From: Sva-07 sp963793335
Lineage (GTDB): Bacteria; Actinomycetota; Acidimicrobiia; Acidimicrobiales; Ilumatobacteraceae
DNA length: 64,000 bases
Direction: 5' to 3'
NCBI GenBank assembly: GCA_963793335.1
Contig: CAWBZS010000014.1
Span: 1-64,000, forward strand
The notes under the pieces were generated by a model. That model was not told the origin of the DNA. It did not search any database and was given only the letters and a program-made list of their open reading frames with translations. Below are positions 50,188 through 59,183 of the stretch, one piece after another (the stretch's first letter is position 1; every line of letters begins with the position of its first letter). The translations under genes and the position numbers were made by a program.

Positions 50188-50688
50188 ATGAGCGACACCC
50201 ATCCCATCCCACCAGCCCCGGTGGCCGCGCCGATCGAGAAGGTCTCGATCATCGTGTCGAAGGGCTCACTGGAAGGCATCTATCCCGCGCTGATCATGGC
50301 CAATGGCGCCCGCAATGAGGGCATCGATGCCAACTTGTTCTTCACGTTCTTCGGCATGGACGCCGTGCACAAGGAGCGCCACGACCACATCAAGGTGGCA
50401 GCGGTCGGCAACCCGGGCCTGCACATGCCGACGCTCGCGGGCGTGATTCCCGGTGCCTCGGCGCTGATGACCAAGTACATGGAGAAGCAGATCGAGAAGC
50501 TCGACTTCCCCGGCATCGCTGAGTTCATCGAGATGATCCACGACACCGGCGCCGGCCTTTATGCGTGTCTCGCGTCGGTCGAGCTGTTCGGCATGGAACG
50601 CGACGATCTGATCGACGAACTCGACGACATCATCACCGTCGGCGACTTCTACGACATGGCGGCCGGCGGCCAGATCATCTTCACCTGA
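50188..50688 (+). CDS. dsrE2: DsrE2-type (DsrE/F-like) sulfur-handling protein
   Basis: A 166-residue DsrE-fold protein. The core starts KVSIIVSKGSLEGIYPALIM, with GIDANLFFTFFGMDAVHK and a late cysteine in LYACLASVELFGMERDDL, the expected persulfide carrier. GGQIIFT ends it, as in DsrE2 members. It starts one base after the tusE stop. Members act as sulfurtransferases handing persulfide to TusA/DsrC. Cytoplasmic or membrane-associated; a clear membrane helix is not evident. Confidence 0.82.
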   Translation: MSDTHPIPPAPVAAPIEKVSIIVSKGSLEGIYPALIMANGARNEGIDANLFFTFFGMDAVHKERHDHIKVAAVGNPGLHMPTLAGVIPGASALMTKYMEKQIEKLDFPGIAEFIEMIHDTGAGLYACLASVELFGMERDDLIDELDDIITVGDFYDMAAGGQIIFT

Positions 50689-50703
50689 CGTCGCCCCAGC
50701 ACC

Positions 50704-50751
50704 GTTCTCGTGAACTCGTGTCGGAATTATTCCGACACGAGTTCACGAGAA
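50704..50751. repeat. 48-bp hairpin family, copy 2
   Basis: 22-bp perfect arms (TTCTCGTGAACTCGTGTCGG plus AA) with a 3-base loop. Lies between the convergent dsrE2 and efeO stops, 16 and 8 bases from them. Confidence 0.9.
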
Positions 50752-50758
50752 GCCGGGG

Positions 50759-51454
50759 TCAGTTCTCGGCGACCTCGAAGGTGCCGATCATGCCGAGTTC
50801 GGTGTGGGGCAGGCCGGTCGCGGGGTCGACCAGGATGCACTGGTAGGTGTAGACGCCCGGAGAAGTGAACGTCATCGTCGCGCCGCCCGACTCGCCGGCG
50901 ATGGTCGCTGCGACTTCGCCGATCGGCTCGCCGTCGGGGTCGATCACCTCGAACTCGTGGGGCTGCTCGCCGACGTTGTCCATCACGAAGCGGATCGTGT
51001 CGCCGTCGGCGATGCCGGACAGGTCGAGGTTCTCGTAGTCGAAGTCGATCGCGTCGAAGACGATCTCGCGCTCGGCGACCACCTCAGTACCGCCGTCGCC
51101 GACGACCGTGAACGCCGACTCGAACCCATCGCCGCTCTGTCCCGGCTTGCAGCGCACGAGATACTCGCCCGCCACGAGATCGACGGTGAGGGTTCGCGAC
51201 GTACCGGTGGTGACGTTCTCGACCTCGCTGAGGGTGTCGCCGTTCGCCTTCAGCACGTACAGCTCGTTGACCTGACTGCTCTCGTTGAGGAATTCGAAGC
51301 CGACCGTGCCGGCGTCGACGATGTCGTTCGCGATCGCGCAGGCATCGTCGGTACCGGTGACGTCGACGGTGACGTCGGCCGATTCGGTGGAGCACGCGGT
51401 CAGCGCCAGCAGCGCGATGGTGGAAGCGGCGAGCAGTGTTCGACGGGGGGACAT
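50759..51454 (-). CDS. efeO: EfeO-like cupredoxin-domain lipoprotein
   Basis: A 231-residue lipoprotein with signal LAASTIALLALTAC. Two cupredoxin-like regions are visible. The first (CAIANDIVDAGTVGFEFLNE, then EYLVRCKPG) resembles the EfeO N-terminal domain. The second ends in a plastocyanin-type loop (GVYTYQCILVDP) with QPHEFEV supplying His. The M75 peptidase-like domain of full EfeO is absent. Placed 50 bases after efeU, so it most likely delivers or oxidises iron for the permease. Substrate metal (iron or copper) not settled. Confidence 0.78.
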   Translation of the reverse strand: MSPRRTLLAASTIALLALTACSTESADVTVDVTGTDDACAIANDIVDAGTVGFEFLNESSQVNELYVLKANGDTLSEVENVTTGTSRTLTVDLVAGEYLVRCKPGQSGDGFESAFTVVGDGGTEVVAEREIVFDAIDFDYENLDLSGIADGDTIRFVMDNVGEQPHEFEVIDPDGEPIGEVAATIAGESGGATMTFTSPGVYTYQCILVDPATGLPHTELGMIGTFEVAEN

Positions 51455-51504
51455 GGTGGTGCTCCAGGGATGTACGGGGTCGGGGGGATGTCCGGGGGTG
51501 GGGG

Positions 51505-52359
51505 TCAGATCTGGGCGTGAGCGTCGGTGCGAGTTGTCGCAGCGTCGCTGACCGGGCGGGCGACCTCGGTCGCCGGCCGGAGGAAGAGGAACATCGTCGG
51601 AACCAGGTAGCCGACGTACACGACGATCTCGAGCACGGTCATCTGAGGGCCGAGGTTGAAGATGCCCTTGAGCAGGGCCCCGTACCAGCTGGTGATCTCC
51701 CATCCCTGGATGTCCCAGGCGAGCGAGTCGATGCCGGGCAGGATGCCGGCTTCCTGCAGGTCGTGGATGCCGTATGCGAGCACGCCGGCAGCGATCACGA
51801 TCAATGCTGCGCCGGTGAGCTTGAAGAACACCGCGAGATTCATCGAGACCACGCCGCGGTAGAGCAGCAGGCCGATGACGACGGCGGTGAGGATGCCGAG
51901 GAGCGCACCGACCGCCGGCCCGGCGCCCGCTCCTTGAGCTTGGAATGTCGGGTAGAGGAACAAGGCGGTCTCGAGGCCCTCGCGGCCCACGGCGAGCAAT
52001 GCTGCGGTGAACACACCGATCGTGCCGAGTTCGATCGCCGCCGACATCTTGTCGTGCAGGTCGCCCGCGATCGTGCGCGACGCCCGCTTCATCCAGAACA
52101 CCATCCACGTGACGAAGCCGACGGCGACGATCGAGAGGATGCCGCCGAACGCCTCCTGCGCCTCGAAGCTCATCGAGGCCGAGGTGTAGTGCAGCAGTGC
52201 ACCGAAGCCGAACGAGACGAGCACGGCGACGATGACCCCCGCCCACAGCGCAGGAATGCGATTGCGGTGGCCCGTGCGGACCATGAACGACATCAGGATG
52301 CTGACGACCAGTGCCGCCTCGAGGCCTTCGCGAAGGCCGGTGAGGAATGTCTGCAACAC
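51505..52359 (-). CDS. efeU: Iron permease of the EfeU/FTR1 family
   Basis: A 284-residue membrane protein with seven hydrophobic segments and two copies of the iron-binding REXXE motif: LREGLEAAL near residue 9 and VGREGLETAL near 120. These are the ferric-permeation signature of FTR1/EfeU. It imports iron together with EfeO. No EfeB-type peroxidase gene follows. A DtxR/IdeR-like palindrome lies about 70 bases upstream of the start. Confidence 0.93.
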   Translation of the reverse strand: MLQTFLTGLREGLEAALVVSILMSFMVRTGHRNRIPALWAGVIVAVLVSFGFGALLHYTSASMSFEAQEAFGGILSIVAVGFVTWMVFWMKRASRTIAGDLHDKMSAAIELGTIGVFTAALLAVGREGLETALFLYPTFQAQGAGAGPAVGALLGILTAVVIGLLLYRGVVSMNLAVFFKLTGAALIVIAAGVLAYGIHDLQEAGILPGIDSLAWDIQGWEITSWYGALLKGIFNLGPQMTVLEIVVYVGYLVPTMFLFLRPATEVARPVSDAATTRTDAHAQI

Positions 52360-52429
52360 GGAATTCTCCCCGGGGGTGTTCTGTGCGGTGTCGGCATCCG
52401 TGTGTCGGCGACCACAGTGCGGTCAGTGA

Positions 52430-52445
52430 GTTAGGCAACCCTAAC
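52430..52445 (-). promoter_or_regulatory. Iron box (DtxR/IdeR-type) upstream of efeU
   Basis: GTTAGG-CAAC-CCTAAC fits the TTAGG...CCTAA consensus of actinobacterial iron repressors and is a perfect 6-bp inverted repeat with a 4-base centre. It lies 71-86 bases before the efeU start, at promoter distance, so efeUO should be off when iron is plentiful. Confidence 0.75.
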
Positions 52446-52503
52446 AGAGGATGAGCGATGAGCGAAACCTGCGCCCGGCCAGTCCGACCCCACCCCCACC
52501 CGT

Positions 52504-52552
52504 GTTCTCGTGAACTCGTGTCGGAACTACTCCGACACGAGTTCACGAGAAC
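52504..52552. repeat. 48-bp hairpin family, copy 3
   Basis: 22-bp perfect arms starting GTTCTCGTGAACTCGTG, with a 5-base centre. It lies 4 bases beyond the topA stop. It differs from copy 2 only in the loop and edges. Confidence 0.9.
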
Positions 52553-52556
52553 CCGG

Positions 52557-55340
52557 TCAGTCGCCGTTGAGGTCGGTGATCACCGGAGCGGCCTTCTTCG
52601 CCGGGGTCTTCTTGGTGGCGGCCTGCTTCTTGCGCCGCTTCTTGGCGGCCTGCTTCTTCGCCGGGGTCTTCTTCGCCGCAGTCTTCTTCGCCGCAGCCTT
52701 CTTCTTGGCGGCCCGCTTCTTCGCCGGGCGCTTCTTGGCGACGCCGCCCTTGGCGATGATCGCCTCGCGACGAATCGCGAGCAACTCGTAGGCGCGCTCG
52801 GCAACCATCTCCTCGAGCCGGTCGCCCTTGCCGAGCGATGCATTGGTCTCGCCGTCGGTGACGTACACACCGAACTTGCCGTCCTTGGCCACGACGGCGC
52901 GCTCGCTCACCGGGTCGTTGCCGAACTCGCGAAGCGGACCCTTGGCGGCCATGCTGCGGCCGCCACGCTTGTACACCTTGGGCTCGCTGAAGATCTTGAG
53001 GGCCTCGTCGAGGGTGATCTGCAGCAGTTGGTCCTCGGAGTCGATGTTGCGGTAGTCCTTCTCCTTCTGGACGTACGGGCCGTAGCGCCCGTTGTTGGCC
53101 ATGATGGCCACACCGTCGGACGGGTCGTCGCCGAGGTGGCGTGGGAGCTGCAACAGCGCTTCGGCTTCATCCATCGTGATGCGCTCGAGGACCATCGTCT
53201 TGAACAGACTCGACATCTTGGGCTTCTCGAGCCCGGGCGGCGGATCATCATGGTCGCCCCACTGGACGTACGGGCCGTAGCGCCCGTTCTTGGCGTACAC
53301 CGGGTACCCGTCGAGTTGGCCAATCGGCTCGTCGGACTTCGGCGCAGCGAGCAATTCGATCGCCTTCGCAACGGTGAGTTCGTCGGGTGCGAGGTCGTCG
53401 GGCACGCTGGCGGTGTCCTCGCCGCGCTTCACGTATGGGCCGTACTTGCCTGGCTTCGCCACGATCAACTCGCCAGCCTCGTCGAGGCCGAGCGGGAACG
53501 TGTTGATCTCGGCGGCGTCGATCTCGTCGAGGTTCTCCTCGACCAGCCGCTTGAGTCCGAGGAGCGCATCCTCGCCGAATCCGGCCTCGGCCGAGATCGG
53601 TTCGGTGTCGCCGTCGCCGGTGTCACCGAAGTAGAAGCGCTTGAGCCACTTGTCCTTCGCACGGCGGCCGTTCGCGATCTCGTCGAGGTCGGCGTCGATC
53701 GATGCGGTGAAGTCGTAGTCGACCAGTGCGTCGAAGTGCTCCTCGAGCAGACGGATCACTGCGAACGCCGTCCACGTGGGCACCAGCGCCTGCCCCTTCT
53801 TCCACACGTAGCCGCGATCCTGGATGGTCTGGATGATCGACGCCCAGGTGGACGGTCGTCCGATGCCCAACTCCTCGAGGCGCTTGACGAGCGATGCCTC
53901 CGTGTACCGCGCCGGAGGTGAGGTGCTGTGGCCGTTCGGTTCGATGCTGGCGACCGGGACCTCGTCGCCCTGGGCGAGCGCCGGCAGCAGCGCTTCGTTG
54001 TCGGCTGCGTCGTCGCCGGTCTCCTCCTTCGAGGCCACGTACACCGCTCGATAGCCCGGGAACGTGATCGTGGTCCCCGACGCAGCGAACTCGCAGTCGG
54101 TGAGTTCACCGGTGCTGCGGTCGGCAGCGTTGGCGGCGAGGCGAACGCTGACGGTGACACCGGTGGCATCGGCCATCTGTGAGGCGAGTGTTCGCTGCCA
54201 GATCAGCCGATAGAGCGCGAGCTCCTGGCTGTTGAGCTCGGAGCCGAGACTCTGCGGCGATCGGAACGGCGTGGTGGGGCGGATCGCTTCGTGGGCTTCT
54301 TGGGCGTTCTTGATCTTCGAGGAGTACTGCCGGGGCGCCTTGTTGAGGTAGTTGGCGCCGTACTCGCTGCTGACGGCAGCACGCGTGGCCTGCATCGCCT
54401 CGTCCGAGAGTACGACGTTGTCCGTACGCATGTAGGTGATGAAGCCACGCTCGTAGAGCCCTTGGGCGACACGCATGACCTGCGACGACGACAGGCGCAG
54501 TTTGCGTCCACCCTCCTGTTGCAACGTGGACGTCATGAACGGCGGCTTCGGCCCGGAACGGTAGGGCTTCTCCTCGACCGAGCGCACGGTGAACGTCGCG
54601 GCGTCGAGGCCGTCGGCCAACGATCGTGCCCGGGTTTCGTCGAGGGCGACCGCCTTGGCCGACACGTGGCCGTTCGCGTCGAAGTCCTTGCCGGTGGCGA
54701 CCCGTGTGCCGTCGACGGCGACGAGCTTGGCGCCGAAGGCCGGTTGGGTGGCGGTGCCGAGCTCGATGTCCCAGTAGTCCGCGGTGACGTAGGCGATGCG
54801 TTCGCGCTCGCGTTCGACGATCAGGCGGACCGATGGGCTCTGCACTCGGCCTGCCGACAGCCCTCGGTTGACACGGCGCCACAGCACCGGCGACACCTCG
54901 TAGCCGTAGAGCCGATCGAGCAGCCGGCGGGTCTCGGCGGCGTCGACCAAGCCGTAGTCGAGATCGCGGGGATTGTCGACGGCGTGGTCGATGGCGGCCT
55001 TGGTGATCTCGTGGAACACCATCCGCTTCACCGGCACCTTCGGCTTCAGGTACTCGATCAGGTGCCAGGAGATCGCCTCCCCCTCGCGGTCTTCATCGGT
55101 CGCGAGATAGAGCTCCGAGGCGTCCTTCAGTGCCGCCTTGAGGTCCTTCACGACGGTCTTGCCGCGTTCGGTGAGCTCGTAGGTGGGCTTGAAGCCGTTG
55201 TCGACGTCGATGTTCAGTCCCTTGCTGGGCAGATCGGAGACGTGGCCGACTGAGGCGCGAACGTCGTAGTCGCTGCCGAGGAACTTCGACAGCGTCTTCG
55301 CCTTGGCGGGCGACTCGACGACGACGAGGGGTTTGGGCAT
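52557..55340 (-). CDS. topA: DNA topoisomerase I
   Basis: A 927-residue type IA topoisomerase that relaxes negative supercoils. The N-terminal Toprim reads LVVVESPAKAKTLSKFL and LYLATDEDREGEAISWHL. The catalytic Tyr lies near residue 302 in GFITYMRTDNVVLS. Three topoisomerase C-terminal repeats follow (each like YPVYAKNGRYGPYVQ), then a Lys/Ala-rich tail (repeats like KKTPAKK and AAKKKAA, about 865-915) in place of the zinc fingers of E. coli TopA. Such basic tails are known in actinobacterial enzymes and aid DNA binding. Ends 4 bases from a hairpin repeat. Confidence 0.97.
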   Translation of the reverse strand: MPKPLVVVESPAKAKTLSKFLGSDYDVRASVGHVSDLPSKGLNIDVDNGFKPTYELTERGKTVVKDLKAALKDASELYLATDEDREGEAISWHLIEYLKPKVPVKRMVFHEITKAAIDHAVDNPRDLDYGLVDAAETRRLLDRLYGYEVSPVLWRRVNRGLSAGRVQSPSVRLIVERERERIAYVTADYWDIELGTATQPAFGAKLVAVDGTRVATGKDFDANGHVSAKAVALDETRARSLADGLDAATFTVRSVEEKPYRSGPKPPFMTSTLQQEGGRKLRLSSSQVMRVAQGLYERGFITYMRTDNVVLSDEAMQATRAAVSSEYGANYLNKAPRQYSSKIKNAQEAHEAIRPTTPFRSPQSLGSELNSQELALYRLIWQRTLASQMADATGVTVSVRLAANAADRSTGELTDCEFAASGTTITFPGYRAVYVASKEETGDDAADNEALLPALAQGDEVPVASIEPNGHSTSPPARYTEASLVKRLEELGIGRPSTWASIIQTIQDRGYVWKKGQALVPTWTAFAVIRLLEEHFDALVDYDFTASIDADLDEIANGRRAKDKWLKRFYFGDTGDGDTEPISAEAGFGEDALLGLKRLVEENLDEIDAAEINTFPLGLDEAGELIVAKPGKYGPYVKRGEDTASVPDDLAPDELTVAKAIELLAAPKSDEPIGQLDGYPVYAKNGRYGPYVQWGDHDDPPPGLEKPKMSSLFKTMVLERITMDEAEALLQLPRHLGDDPSDGVAIMANNGRYGPYVQKEKDYRNIDSEDQLLQITLDEALKIFSEPKVYKRGGRSMAAKGPLREFGNDPVSERAVVAKDGKFGVYVTDGETNASLGKGDRLEEMVAERAYELLAIRREAIIAKGGVAKKRPAKKRAAKKKAAAKKTAAKKTPAKKQAAKKRRKKQAATKKTPAKKAAPVITDLNGD

Positions 55341-55526
55341 GCGGGCCTTTCCTGGCGGGAAGATGACGGGGTCTGCGGTGGGGAGAGTTGTTGATTCTTG
55401 ACCTGGTGTTCGGAGTGTTCGCTAGGCGACCGCGAGCCGATCTGTCAAGTGCTCCCGGCGGCGACCGCCGATGTGAGTGTGCCCGAGGAACGAGCGAATC
55501 CCCATCGCGGGTACGGTTCGACGTCG

Positions 55527-56591
55527 ATGGCGAACCCACTCCACGAGCCGGACCCGGCACTCGGGTGGGCGGTCGACTTCGCCGAGGCATGGGCCAACAT
55601 CGGCTGCCCCGGAATGCCCGGGCGGGTGTCGCGCCTCGACCGTGGGTGGAGCACCGTGGTCCGCTCGATGGAGGAAGCGCGCGGTGCTGCCGATCCGCTG
55701 CGGGTCCGCAACATCGGTGCCGATGTCGCCGTTGGCGACTGGGTGATCTCATCCGACGACGGCGAGCGGGTCGAGCACGTCTTGGAGCGCCGGTCGGCGT
55801 TCACGCGGCGGGCATCCTTCGACGGGATGCGAGCGGTGTCGCACACGCTCGCTGCCAACATCGACGTGGTGTTCCTCGTGCACGCGCTCGGATCACCTCC
55901 GAGTCCGCGGCGCCTGGAACGCGAGCTCGTGTTGGCGTTCGACTCCGGTGCCGACCCGGTGGTCGTGCTCACCAAGACCGATCTGGTCGATGACCCGGAG
56001 CCCGGTCGACAGGCGCTGTGCGACGTGGCTCTTGGTGTGCCGGTGCTGTTGGCGAGCGGTGCGACCGGCGAGGGCATCGAGGCGATCGGGGCGTTCGCCG
56101 CAGGCAACCGCACGCTGACGTTCCTCGGGGCGAGTGGCGTCGGCAAATCGACGATCGTGAACTCGCTGATCGGTTCGCAGCGTCAGGCGACCTTCGAGGT
56201 TCGCGAGGGTGACCAGCGCGGGCGCCACACCACCGTTGCTGCCGAGCTGGTTCCACTTCCCGGCGAGGGATGGTTGATCGACACGCCGGGCGTGAGGGCG
56301 CTGAGCCTGTGGCTGTCGGGCAACGGCATCGAGCGGGCGTTCGCCGACGTGTTCGACCTGATGGATCACTGCCGGTTCCGCGACTGCAAGCACGACCAGG
56401 AGCCGGGGTGCGCAGTGCAGAGCGCGATCGCTGCCGGCGAACTCGATGCGATCCGACTCCACAGCCTCGAGCGACTCATCGAAGAGGAAGCTGCGCTGGA
56501 GGAGGAGCAGCGGGCACACGACAAGGCTGGCGATCGGCGCGCCGGCGGCCGAACCCGCCCTCCTGAGCAGTCGGAGTTCGACGATCTCTGA
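55527..56591 (+). CDS. rsgA: Ribosome small-subunit-dependent GTPase A
   Basis: A 354-residue circularly permuted GTPase that checks late 30S assembly. An N-terminal OB-fold (VRNIGADVAVGDWVISSDDG) comes first. The order G4 (VVLTKTDLVD), G1 (LGASGVGKSTIVNSL), G3 (WLIDTPGVRAL) is diagnostic. The C-terminal zinc site is CRFRDCKHDQEPGC. ATG 55527 gives MANPLHEPDPAL; family members often have a similar lead. Divergent from topA; 186 bases between them hold both promoters. Confidence 0.95.
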   Translation: MANPLHEPDPALGWAVDFAEAWANIGCPGMPGRVSRLDRGWSTVVRSMEEARGAADPLRVRNIGADVAVGDWVISSDDGERVEHVLERRSAFTRRASFDGMRAVSHTLAANIDVVFLVHALGSPPSPRRLERELVLAFDSGADPVVVLTKTDLVDDPEPGRQALCDVALGVPVLLASGATGEGIEAIGAFAAGNRTLTFLGASGVGKSTIVNSLIGSQRQATFEVREGDQRGRHTTVAAELVPLPGEGWLIDTPGVRALSLWLSGNGIERAFADVFDLMDHCRFRDCKHDQEPGCAVQSAIAAGELDAIRLHSLERLIEEEAALEEEQRAHDKAGDRRAGGRTRPPEQSEFDDL

Positions 56592-56634
56592 GCACGACTC
56601 GACGTTCGCTGGCGTGTGGGCTCATCGTTGACCC

Positions 56635-57123
56635 GTGGAGATCGCAGCGAACGGCAAACCCATCGAATCGGTGTGGGACTTCCCACGCCCACCGAGGCTC
56701 GAACGCGTCGAGTGGCGCGTGCGGGTGGTGCATGCGGGCGCAATGATCGTCGACGCCCCGCATGCCATGCGGGTGCTCGAGACGAGCCAGCCGCCCGCGT
56801 ACTACGTGGCGGCGGCGTTCGTCGACGCCAGCCTGCTGGTGCCGTCGGAGCGGCGGACGTTCTGCGAGTGGAAGGGCGTTGCCGAGTATGCCGACATCGT
56901 CGTCGGCGAGCAGCGGGTGGCCGATGCGGGCTGGACCTATCCGGAGCCGACCTCGACGTTCGCCGAGCTGACCGATCACTGGGCGTTCTACGCCCAGAAA
57001 GCCGACGAGTGCTGGATCGACGACGAGCGCGTGACCAGCAATGAGGGGAGCTTCTACGGAGGCTGGGTGACGGCGAACGTGACCGGCCCGTTCAAGGGAG
57101 CACCCGGCACCAGCCACTGGTGA
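56635..57123 (+). CDS. DUF427 protein
   Basis: A 162-residue DUF427 protein. The core (VHAGAMIVDAPHAMRVLETS, then YYVAAAFVDASLLVPSERRT, CEWKGVAEYADIV) is a small beta fold, one copy long. DUF427 proteins are unassigned; some actinobacterial members lie near stress genes. GTG 56635 start, 43 bases after rsgA. Function unknown. Confidence 0.82.
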   Translation: MEIAANGKPIESVWDFPRPPRLERVEWRVRVVHAGAMIVDAPHAMRVLETSQPPAYYVAAAFVDASLLVPSERRTFCEWKGVAEYADIVVGEQRVADAGWTYPEPTSTFAELTDHWAFYAQKADECWIDDERVTSNEGSFYGGWVTANVTGPFKGAPGTSHW

Positions 57124-57130
57124 GCGTTCC

Positions 57131-57249
57131 GATCTGCGCCACATACGTCCCGCGGCCCGATCTGCGCCGAATACGTCCCGCTTCTCGGGACGTATTCGGC
57201 GCAGATGGTGCGGGATGCTGCGTGTGCTGGGACGTATTCGGCGCAGATC
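57131..57249. repeat. Quadruple 22-bp repeat, two copies in each orientation
   Basis: GATCTGCGCCGAATACGTCC(CG) occurs at 57131 (two changes) and 57159 in one orientation and, inverted, at 57186 and 57229. The middle two make a hairpin with 21-bp perfect arms and a 5-base loop. It fills the gap between convergent DUF427 and DUF952 genes. Confidence 0.9.
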
Positions 57250-57285
57250 GAGGGATCGCGGGATCGGGAGCGTGGGGTCCGGGAG

Positions 57286-57657
57286 TCAGGTGTCGTCGAA
57301 GGACCAGGCGCGGTCGGCTCGTCGCGTCCAGAAGCTGGCGAGATTGACCGCGGCGATCGGGAGTGGTCCGTAGATGTGGGGGAACAAGACATCGATGCCC
57401 GGTGCCGGGGCCTCCCACCGGATCTCAGCGGGTACCAGGCGTGGGTCGATCGTGAGCACCGCGAGCTGGTCGAGGTCGCCGTAGAAGCGATTGGCGGTGT
57501 CACACATCTGCTCGCGGGTCGAGCAGTGGATGAACCCCTCGTCGTCCAACGTGACGCCACGCGTCGACATCGTGTACTCACCGGTGGCGAACGCAGCTGC
57601 CCACTCATCGGGCAGAGCGAGATGGAAGATCGGGTCGTCGTCGGTGTTCACCCTCAC
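57286..57657 (-). CDS. DUF952 protein
   Basis: A 123-residue DUF952 protein, a family of small actinobacterial and proteobacterial proteins with a fold related to ADP-ribosyl-transferase-like domains. Family landmarks: IFHLALPDEWAAAFATGEYT, EGFIHCSTREQM and VLTIDPRLVPAEIRWE, then FPHIYGPLPIAAV. The GTG at 57657 overlaps the photolyase stop (GTGA), making it part of that transcript. Function unknown. Confidence 0.85.
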   Translation of the reverse strand: MRVNTDDDPIFHLALPDEWAAAFATGEYTMSTRGVTLDDEGFIHCSTREQMCDTANRFYGDLDQLAVLTIDPRLVPAEIRWEAPAPGIDVLFPHIYGPLPIAAVNLASFWTRRADRAWSFDDT

Positions 57658-59183
57658 AGGGTGCCGTCGTCGAGGCGGCGCCGCACCTCGACGGCGCGTT
57701 CTCGCACGGCGGAGAGATCCGACAGCCGCTCGGCAGCGCGCACCTGCCGAGCGATGCGCGGGTTGCGCACGAGCGTGTCGTGGTGCCGCGCCAGAAAATC
57801 CCAGTAGAGGGTGGTGAACGGGCAGGCGTCGTCGCCGACACGTTGCTTTCGGTCGTATCGGCAGTCCGTGCAGTAGTCGCTCATCTTGTCGATGTAGTTG
57901 CCGCCGGCTGCGTACGGCTTGGTGGCCATCATCCCGCCGTCTGCCCACTGGCTCATGCCGATCACGTTCGGCAGCATCACCCACTCGGCGCCGTCGATGA
58001 AGCTCGACCACATCCACTCGGTCAGCTCCCACGGATCGACGCCGTGCAGCATTGCCAGGTTTCCGAGCACCATCAAACGTTGGATGTGGTGGTTGTAGGC
58101 CTGGTCGTGGAGCGTCGACATGCAGTTGTGGACGCAGTTCATGTCGGTGCTCGCCTCGCCGAGGAACACGGGCGGTACTGCTCGGTTGGCGTCGAGCGCG
58201 TTGCGGTCGCGATAGTCGGGCATCCACAGCCAGTAGACGCCCCACACGTACTCTCGCCAGCCGATCACCTGGCGGAGGAAGCCCTCCGCCGACGCGATCG
58301 GCACCCGACCCTCGTCGTATGCGTCTTGTACGGCGTCGCACACTTCGCCCGGGAGTAAGAGACCGACGTTCATGTACGGCGACAGCACCGAGTGGGCGAG
58401 GTGCCACGACCGTTCAACCATCGCGTCTTCGTGGGGGCCGAACATCGGGAGTACGTCATCGACGAAGTGGCGCAGGCGGGAGAGTGCGGCCCGCCGCGTC
58501 GTAGCCCACGTGCCGTCGGGTTCCGCGCCCCAACAGGCGTCGGGAAGATCGGCGAGCACGTCGCGGTCGAGATCATCGAGGCGCGATCGCTGCGGCTCCG
58601 GCCACGGATTGCCGGTCTTCGGCGGCCGTTCACGGTTCTCGTCGTCGTAGTTCCAGCGCCCAGTCACCGGTTCGGCACGTTGTGGGTCGCCGCCGTCTGG
58701 GGTGGGCTCCATCAGATAGCCGAGGCGTCGCCGCTGCCAGCGGTAGAAGTCCTCCATCTTGAGCTGGCGTCGCCCCTCGGCCCAGGTGGCGAAATCGTCG
58801 TAGTGACACAGGAACTGATTCGACCGGACGACGGTGACGTCGAGACCGCGCAGCATCTCGAGCCCGTCGAAGCTCGCTGGTTCGGTGGCGATCACCTCGT
58901 CCGGTGAGCACTCGGCGACGTGGGCCGCGTGCCCGGCGCGTTGCGATGCGCTGGTGCGGTAGTCGACCTCGAACCCGTCCGCACGCAGTTCGTCGGCAAA
59001 TCGGCGCATCGACGCGATCACGAAGTGGGCCCGCTGGCGATGCCACCGCTTGCTCGCCAGCTTGCCACGACTCTCCACCATCAGGACTCGGTGTGTCGCC
59101 GGATCGGCATCGCGCAGTGCGCCGATCCCGCGATTGAGTTGGTCGCCCAACACCCAGATGGTGGTCGTGCCGCTGCCGGTCAT
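57654..59183 (-). CDS. Iron-sulfur bacterial cryptochrome/photolyase (PhrB-like)
   Basis: A 509-residue member of the prokaryotic (6-4) photolyase/FeS-BCP branch. It starts TTIWVLGDQLNRGIGALRDA; later blocks are EGFLRQVIGWREYVWGVYW, MSTLHDQAYNHHIQRLMVLG and WVMLPNVIGMSQWADGGMM. The four FeS ligands match: one Cys in DMNCVHNCM (about 348-352) and three in YCTDCRYDRKQRVGDDACPF (about 437-453). Members use FAD and light to repair (6-4) DNA lesions or to sense light. ATG 59183 overlaps the STAS stop (ATGA). A second photolyase is not in the window. Confidence 0.93.
   Translation of the reverse strand: MTGSGTTTIWVLGDQLNRGIGALRDADPATHRVLMVESRGKLASKRWHRQRAHFVIASMRRFADELRADGFEVDYRTSASQRAGHAAHVAECSPDEVIATEPASFDGLEMLRGLDVTVVRSNQFLCHYDDFATWAEGRRQLKMEDFYRWQRRRLGYLMEPTPDGGDPQRAEPVTGRWNYDDENRERPPKTGNPWPEPQRSRLDDLDRDVLADLPDACWGAEPDGTWATTRRAALSRLRHFVDDVLPMFGPHEDAMVERSWHLAHSVLSPYMNVGLLLPGEVCDAVQDAYDEGRVPIASAEGFLRQVIGWREYVWGVYWLWMPDYRDRNALDANRAVPPVFLGEASTDMNCVHNCMSTLHDQAYNHHIQRLMVLGNLAMLHGVDPWELTEWMWSSFIDGAEWVMLPNVIGMSQWADGGMMATKPYAAGGNYIDKMSDYCTDCRYDRKQRVGDDACPFTTLYWDFLARHHDTLVRNPRIARQVRAAERLSDLSAVRERAVEVRRRLDDGTL

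Noticed and set aside
52458..53921. Plus-strand frame opposite the topA 3' end with Leu/Arg repeats (LLLRRGLL)
   Set aside because: The repeats are the antisense of the Lys/Ala tail codons of TopA; no real protein.
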